DNA of 64,000 nt from Rhynchopus euleeides (lineage: Eukaryota; Euglenozoa; Diplonemea; Diplonemida; Diplonemidae), in assembly GCA_963210315.1 (NCBI GenBank), contig OY723262.1, forward strand, positions 2,356,001-2,420,000, written 5' to 3'. Positions within the stretch are counted from its first letter, which is position 1. Each line of letters begins with the position of its first letter. The notes below the pieces were generated by a model, which was not told the origin of the DNA, searched no databases, and saw only the letters and a list, made by a program, of their open reading frames with translations. Positions 17,827 to 29,300 of this stretch are shown here, piece by piece. Position numbers and translations under genes: made by a program.

Positions 17827-19806
17827 ATGCGGGAGTACGCCATCGGTGTCGTGCTGGGTGTGATCATCACGCTTCTCTTTCGCACCAGCTTGTCCCTCGA
17901 CTCGCCGTCGAGCAGCCACACCGATGTGCACTCTGCCGTTGCTGTGCTCCTGCAGCAGAAGCCGCTGCCGCCTGCAGTTGCAGACACGCTGCTCACTTTG
18001 GTGCAGTGCCCCTTCGTGACTCGAACCAATGACTCGGGCACGCCTCTCGACATCCCCACCTTGCCGGCTTCTCTAACCCCTGCCTCGCAGAAAGTCCGCA
18101 TCTCCCTGCAGTACACCGATGGGCAGCAGGTCGAATGGCCATCCGGGGCAGTGTTCTCCATATCGAAGGCGCTGTGGGGTGGCGGTGAACCGAGACCTAA
18201 GATGTTCTGCCGTGGGATCCCTTGGGGGGAGGCCGAGGCGACGCGCCACTGCTACGGGAAACAAACACGGTGCCAGGAATTTGCTGACGTGACGCGCCAG
18301 GTGCTGCCCCTCGCGAAGAAGGGGCGCTTCTCCGTCGAAACGACTGTCCTGGGGTTGGGTGGCTGCGGCGCGTCGCATGAGCAGCATCTCGAACTCGACG
18401 CCACGGTGGATCTGTCGAAGGTGCCAGGCTCAAGGGGAGCGCTTCCCGTATACCTTGTGAGCAGCGAGTGCAGTGGGAATGCAGCAGCCGTCCTCACCAC
18501 CCTGACACGCGAAGGGCTACGCCCTGTCTGCCTCTGCAATCCCCACTTCGCGGGTGCGCAGTGCGAGAAGTGCGCCGTTGGCTTCATAGATTACCCCTTC
18601 TGCATCGCGCCCCCCTACTTCATGGATGTCGTCAAGCGCGTGGAGAAGCCTGCGCTTGACTACAACTGTCCGTCGGGATTGGTTGAGTCCAAATGTGACA
18701 TGACGAAATATCCACTTGCTCTGAAACAGCTTCACGCGTACCCCGGGAACATGGCTGTGTCTGGCTGTGCGTTGGCAGCACTTCCCTGGTCATGCGAGCT
18801 TGGGAAGCAGCGAACGAAAATCAAATCGCTGTGCACCCTGGTGACGGCAGAGTTTGTCGGGACCCACCTGCTTCTGTTGTTTGAATCGCTTCGTGTTTTC
18901 GCCAAAGACATCCCGTTTGTGATTGCCGTTGACGCCCAGACATCCGCGACCCTGATTCCGCAGCTCAAGGCGGCGATGGAAAACCGGGGAGTTCAAATCG
19001 AGTTCCTCCCGATCGTGAAAAACAGGAAAGTTGCCTTCTGGTTCCACGAGAAGCCACGTGTGATGAAAAAGGTGCTGGAGAAATACGAGAATACCATGTG
19101 GGTTGATGCAGACACATTCCTTCTTGCCCCTCTGGGGGACATGCCTGCTGTGGGCGGGGATTTCGGAGCCTCGGTTCACGACCCGCGCGGGTGGGGCAGC
19201 GGTTTCATCACCACCGTATACGGCTACTCTAACACAGGCGTTGTGTTTGCTGCCCGAGGCACTCAGATGCTCGATGCTTGGATTGACACGATGCAGCGGT
19301 TTGACAGGATCACCTCTCGCGCAAACCCACAGCTCTTCCAGGGGATGGAGGAGCCGTACCTCGACCAGGGCCCTGTCGACATCATTCTGACAAGTGTGAA
19401 GGGCGGCTTCAGGCTCGAACCGCACTGGAATGTCGGCTGGTGGACGCCGGATGGGCGCCTTGAGGGGACCCCCGGGCGGCCGAACTGGTGGCTGCTCCGC
19501 AAACAGGATCAAATGCCTTCTCGTATTGTTCTGTCGGAGGGGAAGGATGCGCTGCTGCTTGACGACCGGCCCATATGGTTTGTCCATTCGCACTTCATCA
19601 AGGAGGAGAAGAACTATAACAACCTGGACCTCCATTTTAACACGTTGGTGTACGAGGCAGTCCAGAAGGCGGATCCCGAATCTCTTCTTGGGAAGTTTGC
19701 ACCGCGGCTGGCGAGGTACGCAACCCACGTGCAGCGTCCTTCCCCCAAGGTCGTGCGGCCGACAAAGGACTCGACAAAGTTCTTGCAATCTCTGAAAGAT
19801 TGGTAA
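17827..19806 (+). CDS. type II membrane protein with EGF-like segment and GT-A-like glycosyltransferase domain
   Basis: 659 residues. EYAIGVVLGVIITLLF near the N-terminus is a single signal-anchor helix, so the bulk should face the Golgi or ER lumen. The stem includes a Cys-rich EGF/laminin-like stretch at about aa 230-262 (CLCNPHFAGAQCEKCAVGF). The C-terminal 290 residues resemble nucleotide-diphospho-sugar transferases: VTAEFVGTHLLLLFESLRVF, a basic helix around FHEKPRVMKKVLEKY, then MWVDADTFLLAPL (about aa 424-436) holding a DxD-type metal-binding motif, YGYSNTGVVFAARGT, and EEPYLDQGPVDIIL. A late histidine (WFVHSHFIKEE) could be the metal ligand seen in GT-A folds. Donor and acceptor sugars cannot be assigned. 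The combination of EGF-like stem and transferase is unusual. Confidence 0.7.
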   Translation: MREYAIGVVLGVIITLLFRTSLSLDSPSSSHTDVHSAVAVLLQQKPLPPAVADTLLTLVQCPFVTRTNDSGTPLDIPTLPASLTPASQKVRISLQYTDGQQVEWPSGAVFSISKALWGGGEPRPKMFCRGIPWGEAEATRHCYGKQTRCQEFADVTRQVLPLAKKGRFSVETTVLGLGGCGASHEQHLELDATVDLSKVPGSRGALPVYLVSSECSGNAAAVLTTLTREGLRPVCLCNPHFAGAQCEKCAVGFIDYPFCIAPPYFMDVVKRVEKPALDYNCPSGLVESKCDMTKYPLALKQLHAYPGNMAVSGCALAALPWSCELGKQRTKIKSLCTLVTAEFVGTHLLLLFESLRVFAKDIPFVIAVDAQTSATLIPQLKAAMENRGVQIEFLPIVKNRKVAFWFHEKPRVMKKVLEKYENTMWVDADTFLLAPLGDMPAVGGDFGASVHDPRGWGSGFITTVYGYSNTGVVFAARGTQMLDAWIDTMQRFDRITSRANPQLFQGMEEPYLDQGPVDIILTSVKGGFRLEPHWNVGWWTPDGRLEGTPGRPNWWLLRKQDQMPSRIVLSEGKDALLLDDRPIWFVHSHFIKEEKNYNNLDLHFNTLVYEAVQKADPESLLGKFAPRLARYATHVQRPSPKVVRPTKDSTKFLQSLKDW

Positions 19807-20659
19807 ATTCTCACGATGTTCATAAAGCAGGGGGCCCCCCTGACAGGACGCAGGACCGGGTGGGTCAGGGAGAGGGGCTTCACGGTGGGACCACCGCCTC
19901 CCCTGTGTCTCCTGCACCACACACCCCCTACTACTTGCCACAGGGAACACGCACTCCATCGTTCTGTGTGTCTTCAGTTGAGGCCTACCGGTCCCTGCCA
20001 CACCTCACCCCACCTGGTCCAGGTTTCCCTTGTGCTTCGCCAACCGCCAAGCCAGTGGTTTTGGTTCAATGGGTGGGTTCAGAAGTCACGAGGGTCTTCA
20101 CCCCGCCCAACCGTCAGGTGGTGCCTCTGTTCGCACAGGCTCGCTGTATCTGCACTTCGAGCGAAACCCCGTCACTGGCTCCGTGTGTCCCTAAGAGCCT
20201 GCTTGTTGTGTCAAGTTCCGCATCTCCTTTGACTGTCGAAAGTCCTGACGGGGGCCAACCGCCACCATCTATCTCCCAAAGGCACCCGCCTTCCTGTGAT
20301 GGTTTCATCCTATGTGGCGGAGGGAAGCGGGGTTTCACCCACAGCTCGCCTGTGCCTCGGTCGGGGGCCGAAAGTGCAAAGACTGTCACGGGGAGCAGGG
20401 AGAAGGGACAGCGGAGGTCTTCGCCCCATCAATAACACCCCTGTCACCACTGCTACTCGGTGCGCTTGCAGGGTCTGCTCGAGAGTATCACTGACATCGG
20501 CAGTTAGAAGTGTGTGAGTGGCGTGCCCTGAAGTCAAATTCGGAACAGCTGCATCGTGACGTGACACACGAACAGGGTCTGGTGTGCCATTTTTGCATGC
20601 TTGTCGCTTGTCGCTTTGGGGCTTGTTTGTTGGTCCCGAATCCCACCCACACCCAAGAC
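19807..20659. other. intergenic region before coatomer zeta gene
   Basis: About 850 bp. ORFs in it have Ser/Pro-rich, non-domain translations and I do not support any of them. No repeat was seen. Confidence 0.4.
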
Positions 20660-20661
20660 AG
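20660..20661 (+). promoter_or_regulatory. putative spliced-leader acceptor AG of coatomer zeta gene
   Basis: ATCCCACCCACACCCAAGACAG ends 23 bases before the ATG at 20685; a second CACAG at 20666-20670 is an alternative. Confidence 0.4.
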
Positions 20662-20684
20662 GCAACACAGGGGGCATCATCACG

Positions 20685-21200
20685 ATGGCAGACTTGATGC
20701 ACCACATCGAGGGTGTTGTCCTCCTGGACAACGAAGGGAAGCGCGTCTTCTCTAAGTATTACGGCGAGCCGTTCCAGGGGAAGCTTGAAAAGCAGCTGAA
20801 GTTTGAAGCCACGCTCTTCGCGAAAACACAGCCGAAGGGGGGGCACGACTCGCCGAAGGAGGGTGGTGATATTGTCCTCGTGGAGAACCACACTGTGGTG
20901 TTCCGCCTGGACCATGAAGTGTACTTCTACGTCATCGGCAACCTCGCTGAGAACGAGCTCGTCATCTCTGACGTTCTCTGCACCATCTACGAAGCGATAT
21001 CGACGCTGCTGCGCGCTCATTCGGTCGAGAAGCGACTGCTGCTCGAGAACTTCGACCTTCTCGTGCTTGTCGTCGACGAGACGCTGCATGACGGCATTGT
21101 TCTGCAGTCGTCCAGTGCTGGCGTTCTCGAGCTCGTGTACGACCACACATCGGATTCCCAGGATGCCCTGTCCATGATCAAGCAGCAGTTGAAAAAGTAG
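20685..21200 (+). CDS. coatomer subunit zeta (COPI)
   Basis: 171 residues from the ATG at 20685, close to the roughly 177 of animal COPZ1. The longin-like fold is recognisable: EGVVLLDNEGKRVFSKYY, the FEATLFAKTQ segment, VVFRLDHEVYFYVIGN, ENELVISDVLCTIYEAISTLLR, VEKRLLLENFDLLVLVVDETLHDGIVL, and a C-terminal lysine-rich helix. Zeta-COP pairs with gamma-COP in the F-subcomplex of the COPI coat on Golgi-to-ER vesicles. AP-complex sigma chains share the fold but lack the VDE...DGG/I-type segment, so zeta is preferred. The frame is open upstream to 20601, but the family similarity begins at 20685. Confidence 0.9.
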   Translation: MADLMHHIEGVVLLDNEGKRVFSKYYGEPFQGKLEKQLKFEATLFAKTQPKGGHDSPKEGGDIVLVENHTVVFRLDHEVYFYVIGNLAENELVISDVLCTIYEAISTLLRAHSVEKRLLLENFDLLVLVVDETLHDGIVLQSSSAGVLELVYDHTSDSQDALSMIKQQLKK

Positions 21201-21415
21201 TTCTCGTCCGCGAATCGGCGATCCTCAGAGGACAGAACAGTGATCGTCCCTGTGTCCCTGCATCTGGGTTTCGGTTTGTATCGCATCTAGCTTCGATATC
21301 GAGCCCCGTGGCCTAGAGACATGTCCAAGTTCGGATGTCGCGACTGTTCATTTTGCTCTGCATCTACTGGCCAATTGACTCCATGTTGCTTCATACTTCC
21401 ACGACCAACACTCAC

Positions 21416-21417
21416 AG
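21416..21417 (+). promoter_or_regulatory. putative spliced-leader acceptor AG of vWA gene
   Basis: ACTTCCACGACCAACACTCACAG ends 24 bases before the ATG at 21442. Confidence 0.45.
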
Positions 21418-21441
21418 ATTCGCATACACATACAACTTACA

Positions 21442-22881
21442 ATGTCCGACCCCAACGAGCTCCGCCAGAGGTACATCAACGAGCTGGCGAAGGTGGATGG
21501 CATTCAGGTGCAGGCCATGCCCCTCCACCCGTACATGACCCCGGGCATCAAGGTGCAGATGCCAGTGCTCTTCCGTGTGACTGTGGGGGACTTTTCAAAG
21601 AAGCTCCAGCGCGATCCCGTGCACGTCTGCTTGGTGCTCGACAGGTCAGGGTCCATGAGCGGGTCCCCTCTGGCCAACTGCAAGACTGCGATCAACAACG
21701 TCATCGCGAGGTTGGACCCCTCCGACCTGGTGAGCCTGGTGGTGTATGACCACGAGGCGGAAATCGCGTTCAGCAACGAGAGCCCTCAGGATGCCGCAGC
21801 TCTGGGCGCTATCGTGGACCAGGTGCGCACCCGTGGCATGACGAACATCTCTGGCGGCCTGGATCTCGCCGTCAAGTGCCTGATGCGCAAAGAGGCGGGG
21901 GACTACCAGAGGGTCGTCTTCCTGTTCTCGGACGGACAAGCCAACAAGGGCATCACGTCCCTGGATGACCTCGGCGAGAAGCTGAGTGGGTACGTGAAGG
22001 AGCAGGAGGTGCAGTTCTCTGCCTTTGGTATCGGCAGCGACTACAACGAGGAATGGATGCGTGCGATTGCGCGCGCAGGCAAGGGGAACTACTTCTACGT
22101 GCAGGACATGCAGTCGATCAGCGATATTGTGGAGCGTGGCCTGGCAGGCTTCACCAGCGTGGTGTGCAAGAATGCTGTCCTCCGTCTCCAGGGTGTTGGG
22201 GGGCATGCCCTCACGGAGATCCAAACCGTGAAGACTGTGGACGTGCTGCTCAATGGCTACAAGCTGCACAACCTCCGCAGCCTCGGTCTGTACACGTTGC
22301 TGGCAATGGTCGAACTCAACCCGCAGCCCCAGTTCCAGCAGTCCGGAGACGCTGCGTCCGGCTTTGAGGTGGTCCCCGCCCAGCCCGAGCACCAGATCGG
22401 GGTCTCGCCGCTCTTGGAGTACGAGCTCACTTTCGCCCCTGTGGACGCCAAGCTCGGCCTGACGAGCATCAAGGGGCAGGTGGACCTCACCTACACGAAG
22501 GACAGGTGCCTGCTGCAGGTGAGGACTCCTGAAGTGATGTGCCACATGGCCCTCATTGACTGTGTGCCCATCGACCAGGCTGTTGACGCGGCGGTGAAGG
22601 CCGGCAAGGTCAAGGAGGCCATCAGCCTCAAGCAGGAGATTGTTGCAAAGTACGAGGAGGTGGTTGAGTTCGACAAGTACGGTGTGATCTCCTCGATGCT
22701 GGCGCGTGCCCAGAACGTCATCCAACTCCTGCAGACACAGGGTGCCAGTGAGGCGGCCCACAAGTACCAGGGTGCGGCCACAGGTTGGTGCCAGAAGGCG
22801 ACGAAGCAGCGTGCGAAGTGCACATGGGAATCCGATGACAGTGAGGATGACGAGGACATGGGCTACGGCATGTTCGACTGA
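21442..22881 (+). CDS. von Willebrand factor A (vWA) domain protein
   Basis: 479 residues, no signal peptide or membrane helix, so probably cytosolic. The vWA domain covers about aa 48-240 with a complete MIDAS: DRSGSMSGSPL (DxSxS, about aa 67-77), Thr in GMTNISGGLDLA and Asp in FLFSDGQANKGI. These bind a divalent metal and a ligand acid. A middle beta-rich region (about aa 245-370) follows, then helices near aa 375-450 (AVKAGKVKEAISLKQEIVAKYEE) and a highly acidic tail (SDDSEDDEDMGYGMFD). The layout resembles cytosolic vWA proteins of plants and protists, some of them RING-linked, but no RING is present here. Molecular role unknown. Confidence 0.8.
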   Translation: MSDPNELRQRYINELAKVDGIQVQAMPLHPYMTPGIKVQMPVLFRVTVGDFSKKLQRDPVHVCLVLDRSGSMSGSPLANCKTAINNVIARLDPSDLVSLVVYDHEAEIAFSNESPQDAAALGAIVDQVRTRGMTNISGGLDLAVKCLMRKEAGDYQRVVFLFSDGQANKGITSLDDLGEKLSGYVKEQEVQFSAFGIGSDYNEEWMRAIARAGKGNYFYVQDMQSISDIVERGLAGFTSVVCKNAVLRLQGVGGHALTEIQTVKTVDVLLNGYKLHNLRSLGLYTLLAMVELNPQPQFQQSGDAASGFEVVPAQPEHQIGVSPLLEYELTFAPVDAKLGLTSIKGQVDLTYTKDRCLLQVRTPEVMCHMALIDCVPIDQAVDAAVKAGKVKEAISLKQEIVAKYEEVVEFDKYGVISSMLARAQNVIQLLQTQGASEAAHKYQGAATGWCQKATKQRAKCTWESDDSEDDEDMGYGMFD

Positions 22882-23249
22882 GGGCTGAGCGAGCCTCCCT
22901 AACGTGCTCTGGTATTTTGCTTTTCTTTGTTCCGGTTGTGCACAAAACACGTTACGTACTCCGGCCCTTTTTGAGTTCCAGCCCCGTGTATCGGCATGCC
23001 AACCTAACCTAGGCTGCTGAGGCAGGGCACCCATTGTTCTTTGCTGTTACATGATGGCAGAAGTACATCTCACCGCAAGTCGAGGTGTGTGCGGGCAACT
23101 CCAAGCTAACTGAGTCCCGAAAGCATCTGCCAAGTCGAGAAATTATACCGCCGCCCCCTCCCCTTGCGCCTGACCCGTTGCAAAGTGACACAAACTGGCT
23201 CTGCCCAGGCGTGGGTCACTTAGGGTCAGGTATCCACCACCACCACCAC
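22882..23249. other. intergenic region before giant secreted protein gene
   Basis: Holds only untranslated sequence as far as I can see, with a CCACCACCACCACCACAG tract (23234-23251) just before the next gene. Confidence 0.45.
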
Positions 23250-23251
23250 AG
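23250..23251 (+). promoter_or_regulatory. putative spliced-leader acceptor AG of giant secreted protein gene
   Basis: ATCCACCACCACCACCACAG ends here. A second candidate, CCCCCTCGCAG, ends at 23268. Both precede the ATG at 23330. Confidence 0.4.
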
Positions 23252-23329
23252 CATCCGCCCCCTCGCAGATATTCCACACTCCCAACACACACCGGCTGCG
23301 ACACCACACCTGTCTGCGCCTCTGCGGCC

Positions 23330-26300
23330 ATGGCCCTCCCACGGGCGACTGTGGGCACACCGGCAGCGCTGCTGCTGCTCGCTGCCGTGCTGTGCCTCGG
23401 CCCTGCTCCGGCAGCCGCCTCGAAGGGTGCTGCCTATGCAAAGCGCCTCGGGAAGGCTGCGGTGATCGAGGCGGGTCAGAAGGCACTGCTGAGTTACCTC
23501 GCGCCGCTGATGGACGGTGCGAAGGAGACGATGCCGCAGCAGATGCCGTTCATCGACATGCCAGAGGTGGTGAACATGACGAAGGTGGAGGAGAACCTCG
23601 ACATGATGTTTGGCGACGTCATCAGTGGGCTCTCGGGGCCCTTCGAAGAACTGCTCGAGTCAGAGCTTGCACAGGAGGTAATCGGTATGGTGGAGGCGCT
23701 GAGGGATGTGACGTGCACCGGGGAGTTCATCGACGCCATCGACACGATCACCCGGCGTGGTGAGGAGCTGCACGCAGAGAGGCAGGCACGGGGATCCCGC
23801 ACAGCGCATGTCCTCAACGACGACGACACACCTGCACCTCCGACACCTTCACCTCCGACACCTTCGCCGCCGACGCCAGCACCTCCAACGCCCTCACCTC
23901 CGACACCTTCGCCTCCGACACCTGCGCCTCCAACAGATGCACCTCCGACACGTTCACCGGATACCCCTAAAACCTGCAAGGAACAGCACGCAGAGGACGT
24001 GGAAAACGGCGTCGCCGGAAAGGTGCCAGTGCACCTGTTCACCATCGGCATCCCCTTGCCCACCACGAACTCCGTGTCGCTGAAGGGGGCGGAGTTCCCT
24101 GTTGAGCTCCAGATATCCCTCGGCAACATCCACTGGGATGGCTGTGAGAAGGAGTTCTTCTTCGGGGTGGGGATCGACTTCAACCCGTCCTACCTTGTTA
24201 ACCGCGAAACAAAACCCAAGGAGGAGGAGCCGGAGTTTACTAACATCTTCCCGCATAGGTCGGAGGAAGAGAAGGAAGAGAGTCGGAACGACTGGAAGGA
24301 GTTGCGTGCCCATCTCCAGGGGGGAGACCTCGACGCCAAAAGGTGGCAGTTGCTCGCGAAGGGTATTGTGCTGTCATATGAGCAACTCCAGGAACCCGGT
24401 GCCTACTCAGGTTTTGGGCTGACGTACACGGTGGAGTCGGGCGATTTGTTCCGTGAGTGGGCAGTCCAAGCACTCCACAAAAAAGGGATCAGGAAGGAGG
24501 TGCTCGATCGCGCCAGCGACATATTCTCCATCATCCCGAAGCTCTCCTTCCTGCAGGTCATCAGCACCGCTGATCTCGTGAAGAATGCGGACGAGACTGG
24601 CAAGATACTGACCCCACTGCCGTTCCTTCCCGCTGATCGGTACGGGGGGTTCAGCATTGACTTCCCTGTGGGCGATTTCGTGACGTTGATCAGTGCCATC
24701 AGAAACAAAGACGCCAATAGGATCCGCCCGTACGAGGTTGAGTCCCAGGCTCCGTCCCCCCCGCCACCCGTTCGCTGGTATCGCTTGGTGGGCGCGATGT
24801 TAAGAGACATGTTCTTCCCCACGCTCGGTGTCACGCTCTACGACACCCACACCAACACGGGGATCTGGGGCAACGTGAAGCGCGAGGCCACGGTGCTATC
24901 CAGCCCGAGCCCCCCGCTGAACCGGGAAGGCATGGCAGAGCTGCGCAGTGTGCTCGGGGGCACTGTCGACATCTGCTACGGCGAGTGCGAGAACCCATCG
25001 CCCAGCACCGCCATCTACGGCACCTTCAAGCGGGAGTGTTTGCAGGGGGGCGGGATGGTGCTGCGCGGGAGCGGGGTGTCCCTGACGGTGGCAGGGCTGT
25101 TCAGGGCGATCACGGGGACGCCCCTGCCGGGCCCCTTTGCAGACGTCTTCGCCTTGGCAGGGATGCGCGAGGCACTCGTCGACCTGTCGCTGGACGCCTT
25201 CGACAACATCATGGTGGAGGTGCTGCCCGTGCCTGCCACGCAGTCCGCAGTGGGTGCCATCGCAGACGCCACAGGCCTGGCAGCCCTGCTGGGCGGCACA
25301 CCCGAGGTGACGCTGCGTGGTGAGCTGCGCCCCCTCGGCGTGGCGGCCTACGTGGCGCTGAAGTTCCCCCCAGGCCCCGAGCTGAGCGGGTCCACGAAGC
25401 TGACCGTGCGCGACCCCCTCGGGAACGGCCTTGTCCTCGGCGCAGGGCTGCTGTCGGGCACCGCACCGGGGGCACTGGAGCCTGGGGTGCTGGCGACCCT
25501 GCCGCTGATGGTGTGCCTCAGCCGATGCGGGGATGCGGACCGCGAGACGCTGTTCTTCGAGGGCAGGCTGCAGGGCACCTTCGGCGCCGCGGGGCTGACG
25601 GTCGGCGGGTCGGTGTCGATGCGGGGGCGCCTGGAGAAGGTGTTCGGGTTGCCCATCCTGCACATCGCAGACGTGGTGGTGGGAACGCGTGTGCAGCTCA
25701 CGCCTGCGGTGGCGGTGCTGCTGGTGCACCTGGAGGGCACCGTGCTGATTGGCAGCACGACGAGCTGCCGTGCCACGGGCGACACGCCATGCCTGCGGGG
25801 CAGCGGGGAGATGCACTACGACACGCTCAACCCCATCAACAATTACGTCGCGGTGGAGTTCCGCAAAGTGGCCCTCGGGCTGCTGGTCGACATTGCAGCA
25901 GAGCAGGTGTCGGCCTTGCGCAGCCTGCGCCTGCCTGGCTTCCTGCGTGAGTTCGGCATCACCGGGGTGGGGTGCGACAGTGCAGACCCGGGGTGCACAG
26001 CGTCGTTCCGCATGAGCAACGCAGAGGGGCTCTTCGTCAACGGGCAGCTGAACTTCCCGCCCATCGGGGCACTCGCGCTGACGGTGAACGTGGCACCCAC
26101 GTCCTTCCTGCTGCGCGCCGTGTTGGACCGTGCGGACTTCTTGATGTGCACCATTGAGGGCCTGGAGCTGCACGCCAAGCTGCCAGGGGCGGACCCTGTG
26201 GTACGCGTGGCAGGGCGCTTCAAGGTCACAGGCCTGCCCATCGCGACGGAACTGGATGCACAGCTGACGGACGAAGGGCTGCAGGTCGACGCCGAGCTGG

Positions 26301-29300
26301 ACCTGCTGCAGTTTGTGAAGCCGAAGGCCACAGTCTACATCCAGTTCGGCCACCCCGGTGCCTTCGACGTTGCCATCAGCGACTTCCAAACCGGGCTGCT
26401 CACGGTGAAGGACGTTGTGGTGCACCAGGAGGGCACCACCGGGTTCTCTCTCGAGATGGACGTGTGGCTGCAGTACGTCACAGGGGTCCACGTCACGGCC
26501 ACCCTCAACGATGAGCAGATGCGCTTCAAGGCGGAGGCGGACCTGAAGGCAATGGCGGTCACTGTCACAGCGTCACTGGCAGTGGGTGCGCAGGACTTTG
26601 ACCTGTCCTTCGACCTGGACATGAAGATCGACGAGCTGGTTGCAGAAATCGCGAAGGCTGCGACACAGGCATTGAATGCTGCGGGGGAGGCGATCCTGTC
26701 GGCTGCGTCGGACGTTGTGGGCTTTGTGTCGTCGCTGTTTGACGCGGACAAGTGCGGTGAGTGCAGCTACGACCATCACTACTACACCGACCCGGCGTGC
26801 TATGCGGGCGAGGCTCAGCAGTGGGACAAGATCTACAATCTCATGCTGGAGCAGGAGGCGCTTGCGGAGAACGTGACGCAGAAGCGCGACACCGCGGTGG
26901 CGACGGCAGATTCGCTCACGGCTGTGCCGCGGGAGCCGGTGATCACTGTGCGCGGGGTGCCGACCGGTGCGCGGCACACGTCGTCGTCTCTGGGAGAGGA
27001 GTCCATTGTGGTGGAGGGGTTCTCGTACTCGCTTGAGGGAACGCAGCTCGTCACGAAGCCTGTGCGGCACGTGCACACGTTCAACGTTGGGAGTGAGGCT
27101 GCGATCGATGCTGCTGTGAGGCGGGCTGTGGAGGACGTGCGCACGGATATCATGCGTCCGCTGGAGCAGGCGAAGGCTGTGCTGCAGGCATTCAAGGAGG
27201 CACTGCAGGAGGCGCCGAACGCGGACACGGCGGTGTCGGAGATCGACGGCGCGTTCTCCCAAATCACGGAGGTGCGGCAGGCAGCAGACGCGCGGTCCAA
27301 GGATGTGGTGGCACGTGTGTCTGGGAAGGCGCTGCCCAGCGGCCCGCCCGAGATCGAGGTCAAGGCGGGACGGCGTGTGGTGCACATTCACGCTGCGCAC
27401 GCAGAGACGTACGCCACGGCGGAGCGTGCCCGCTGCGTGCTGGATGAGGCAGACGTGGTCATCCGGCAGGGGGCGTGCAGTGTGCCGCGGGTGGCGGTGG
27501 CCAGTTTTGTGGAGGTCCCAGCGTCGGCGAAGTTTTCTGCCGGGGGACGCCCGCTGTGCGGGTCTGTGTTCTATAAGGCGACGTGGTCGCTGACGGACTC
27601 GTGCGGGAAGCGGGTGACAGCAGAGCAGCTGGTGGTGTTCGAGCCGGACTTCGCCCAGCAGTGGCAGACAACGCTGCCGGGGGTGGGGACCACTGTGACG
27701 GGGTACGCGCACCACGGGGTGGACACAGCCCCCTCTGTGTACGCCAGCTGGGCTGTCGGCGGGCGCACGGAGCAGCTCCAGTGGCAGGCTGTGGAGGCGT
27801 ACGAGACAACGGCGTGGGCCACGGGTGGCGGGTGTGCGTGGCAGTTCGAGCGGCGCTGGGTGCAGCGGCAGGCGGTGCGGCAGCACTGCAAGCCCATGCG
27901 GCTGACCCACACGCAGGTGGTGACGGCAGACAACGACGCCAGGTGGTTGCCTGACGCCCAGGTGCCTACAGCCGTGGCGGTGCCCTTCTTCAAGAGCCAC
28001 GACAACGAGACTGCCCCTGCAGCGCCTGCACCACCTGCATGGGGGCGCCTTGCTGCGAAGGGCATGTCGCACAACTTCATGCTGACGTCGCTGGATGCGG
28101 CGGTGCCTGCGGGGGACGGGGAGGCTGCGGCGCTTGTGCGGGTGTGGCGTGTGCACGCGCCGGTCTGCGGTGGTGTGGAGGTGCGCACTGCGGCACAGCG
28201 TGTGGCGGTGCTGCTGCCACAGTACCCTGAGGAGGCGGTCGCGGCGGCGGTGGATGATGCTGTGGCAGCGGCCGACGAGCGCCTGTATGTGCAGGGTGTG
28301 GAGCAGATCGGTGACCTGTGCCGTCCTGGGAAGTATCTGCCGGCGCTTGGCGCAAACCTCACGCACGCCAGGGACGACGCGTGTGGCTACGGGGTGTGGC
28401 GGCCGGACGGGTGCCGTGTCGGGGTGCCTGCAGCAGCGGTGCCTCGCGAGGTGCGCCTGCCTGCCCCTGTGTTCACGTGGTTCCCCTCGGACTTTGCGGC
28501 GAACGTGTCTGAGTCGGTGGCACCGGAGGACCACCCACAGCCGGTGGTCGGCGGCACAGTGTTGCCGTACAACGTGACCAGCAGCGATGCGGAGGCTGTG
28601 CCAGTACCTGGGAGGTGCGGCGAGTTTGTGATTGCACGCACGTGGCGCGTGCAGCACGTCCTGGCGGGGTGCACAGACAGCGGGGCGCCTGCGGTGACGG
28701 AGCGCACACAGCTGGTGACGGTGCTTCTGCCGGAGGAGGTGGTCGAGTGGGCGGCGACACCCCCCCAAGAGCTGGAGGTGCCGTTTGTGGACATGCACCA
28801 GGGCAGCTTCGTGCCGTACCCGACGTTGTTCGACGTGCATGCGAGTGTGGCAGCCGCTCGTGGCAGCAGCCTGGAGGCGGCCCTGGCGGTGCAGCTGAAT
28901 GCGACGGACGGGCCGGCAGACGTCACCCCTTCGGAGGACCAGTGCACTTCACACGTGTGGGCGGCGTGGACGCGGAGGTGGGTTGCACGGACGACATGCG
29001 GCATCACGCTGGGCTGGGATCAACGCGTTCGTGTGGTGTCGGCACCGCTGTCAGGCGTCGTGGTGTCGGCTGCACGCGAGGAGGGCACGCACCTCTACGC
29101 ACACGGGGTTGCAGAGGTGGACACCTGCACGCTGGAGAAACGCCTGGACATCGGGCATTACCAGTTCCGCGCAACCCCGCTGGTGGGGGCCTGTGCCAGC
29201 AGCGCCTTCGGTTGCGCAGCCACGGTGGCGAACACGATACATGCTGTGCACGTGCGGTACTACCCAGTGGAGCTGAGCGACTTGCCGTTGGTGCGTGCTG

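Noticed and set aside
26573..28840. 755-codon minus-strand frame opposite the giant secreted protein gene
   Set aside because: The translation is His/Arg-rich without domain features, while the + strand has a signal peptide and repeated modules in a 2287-codon frame.
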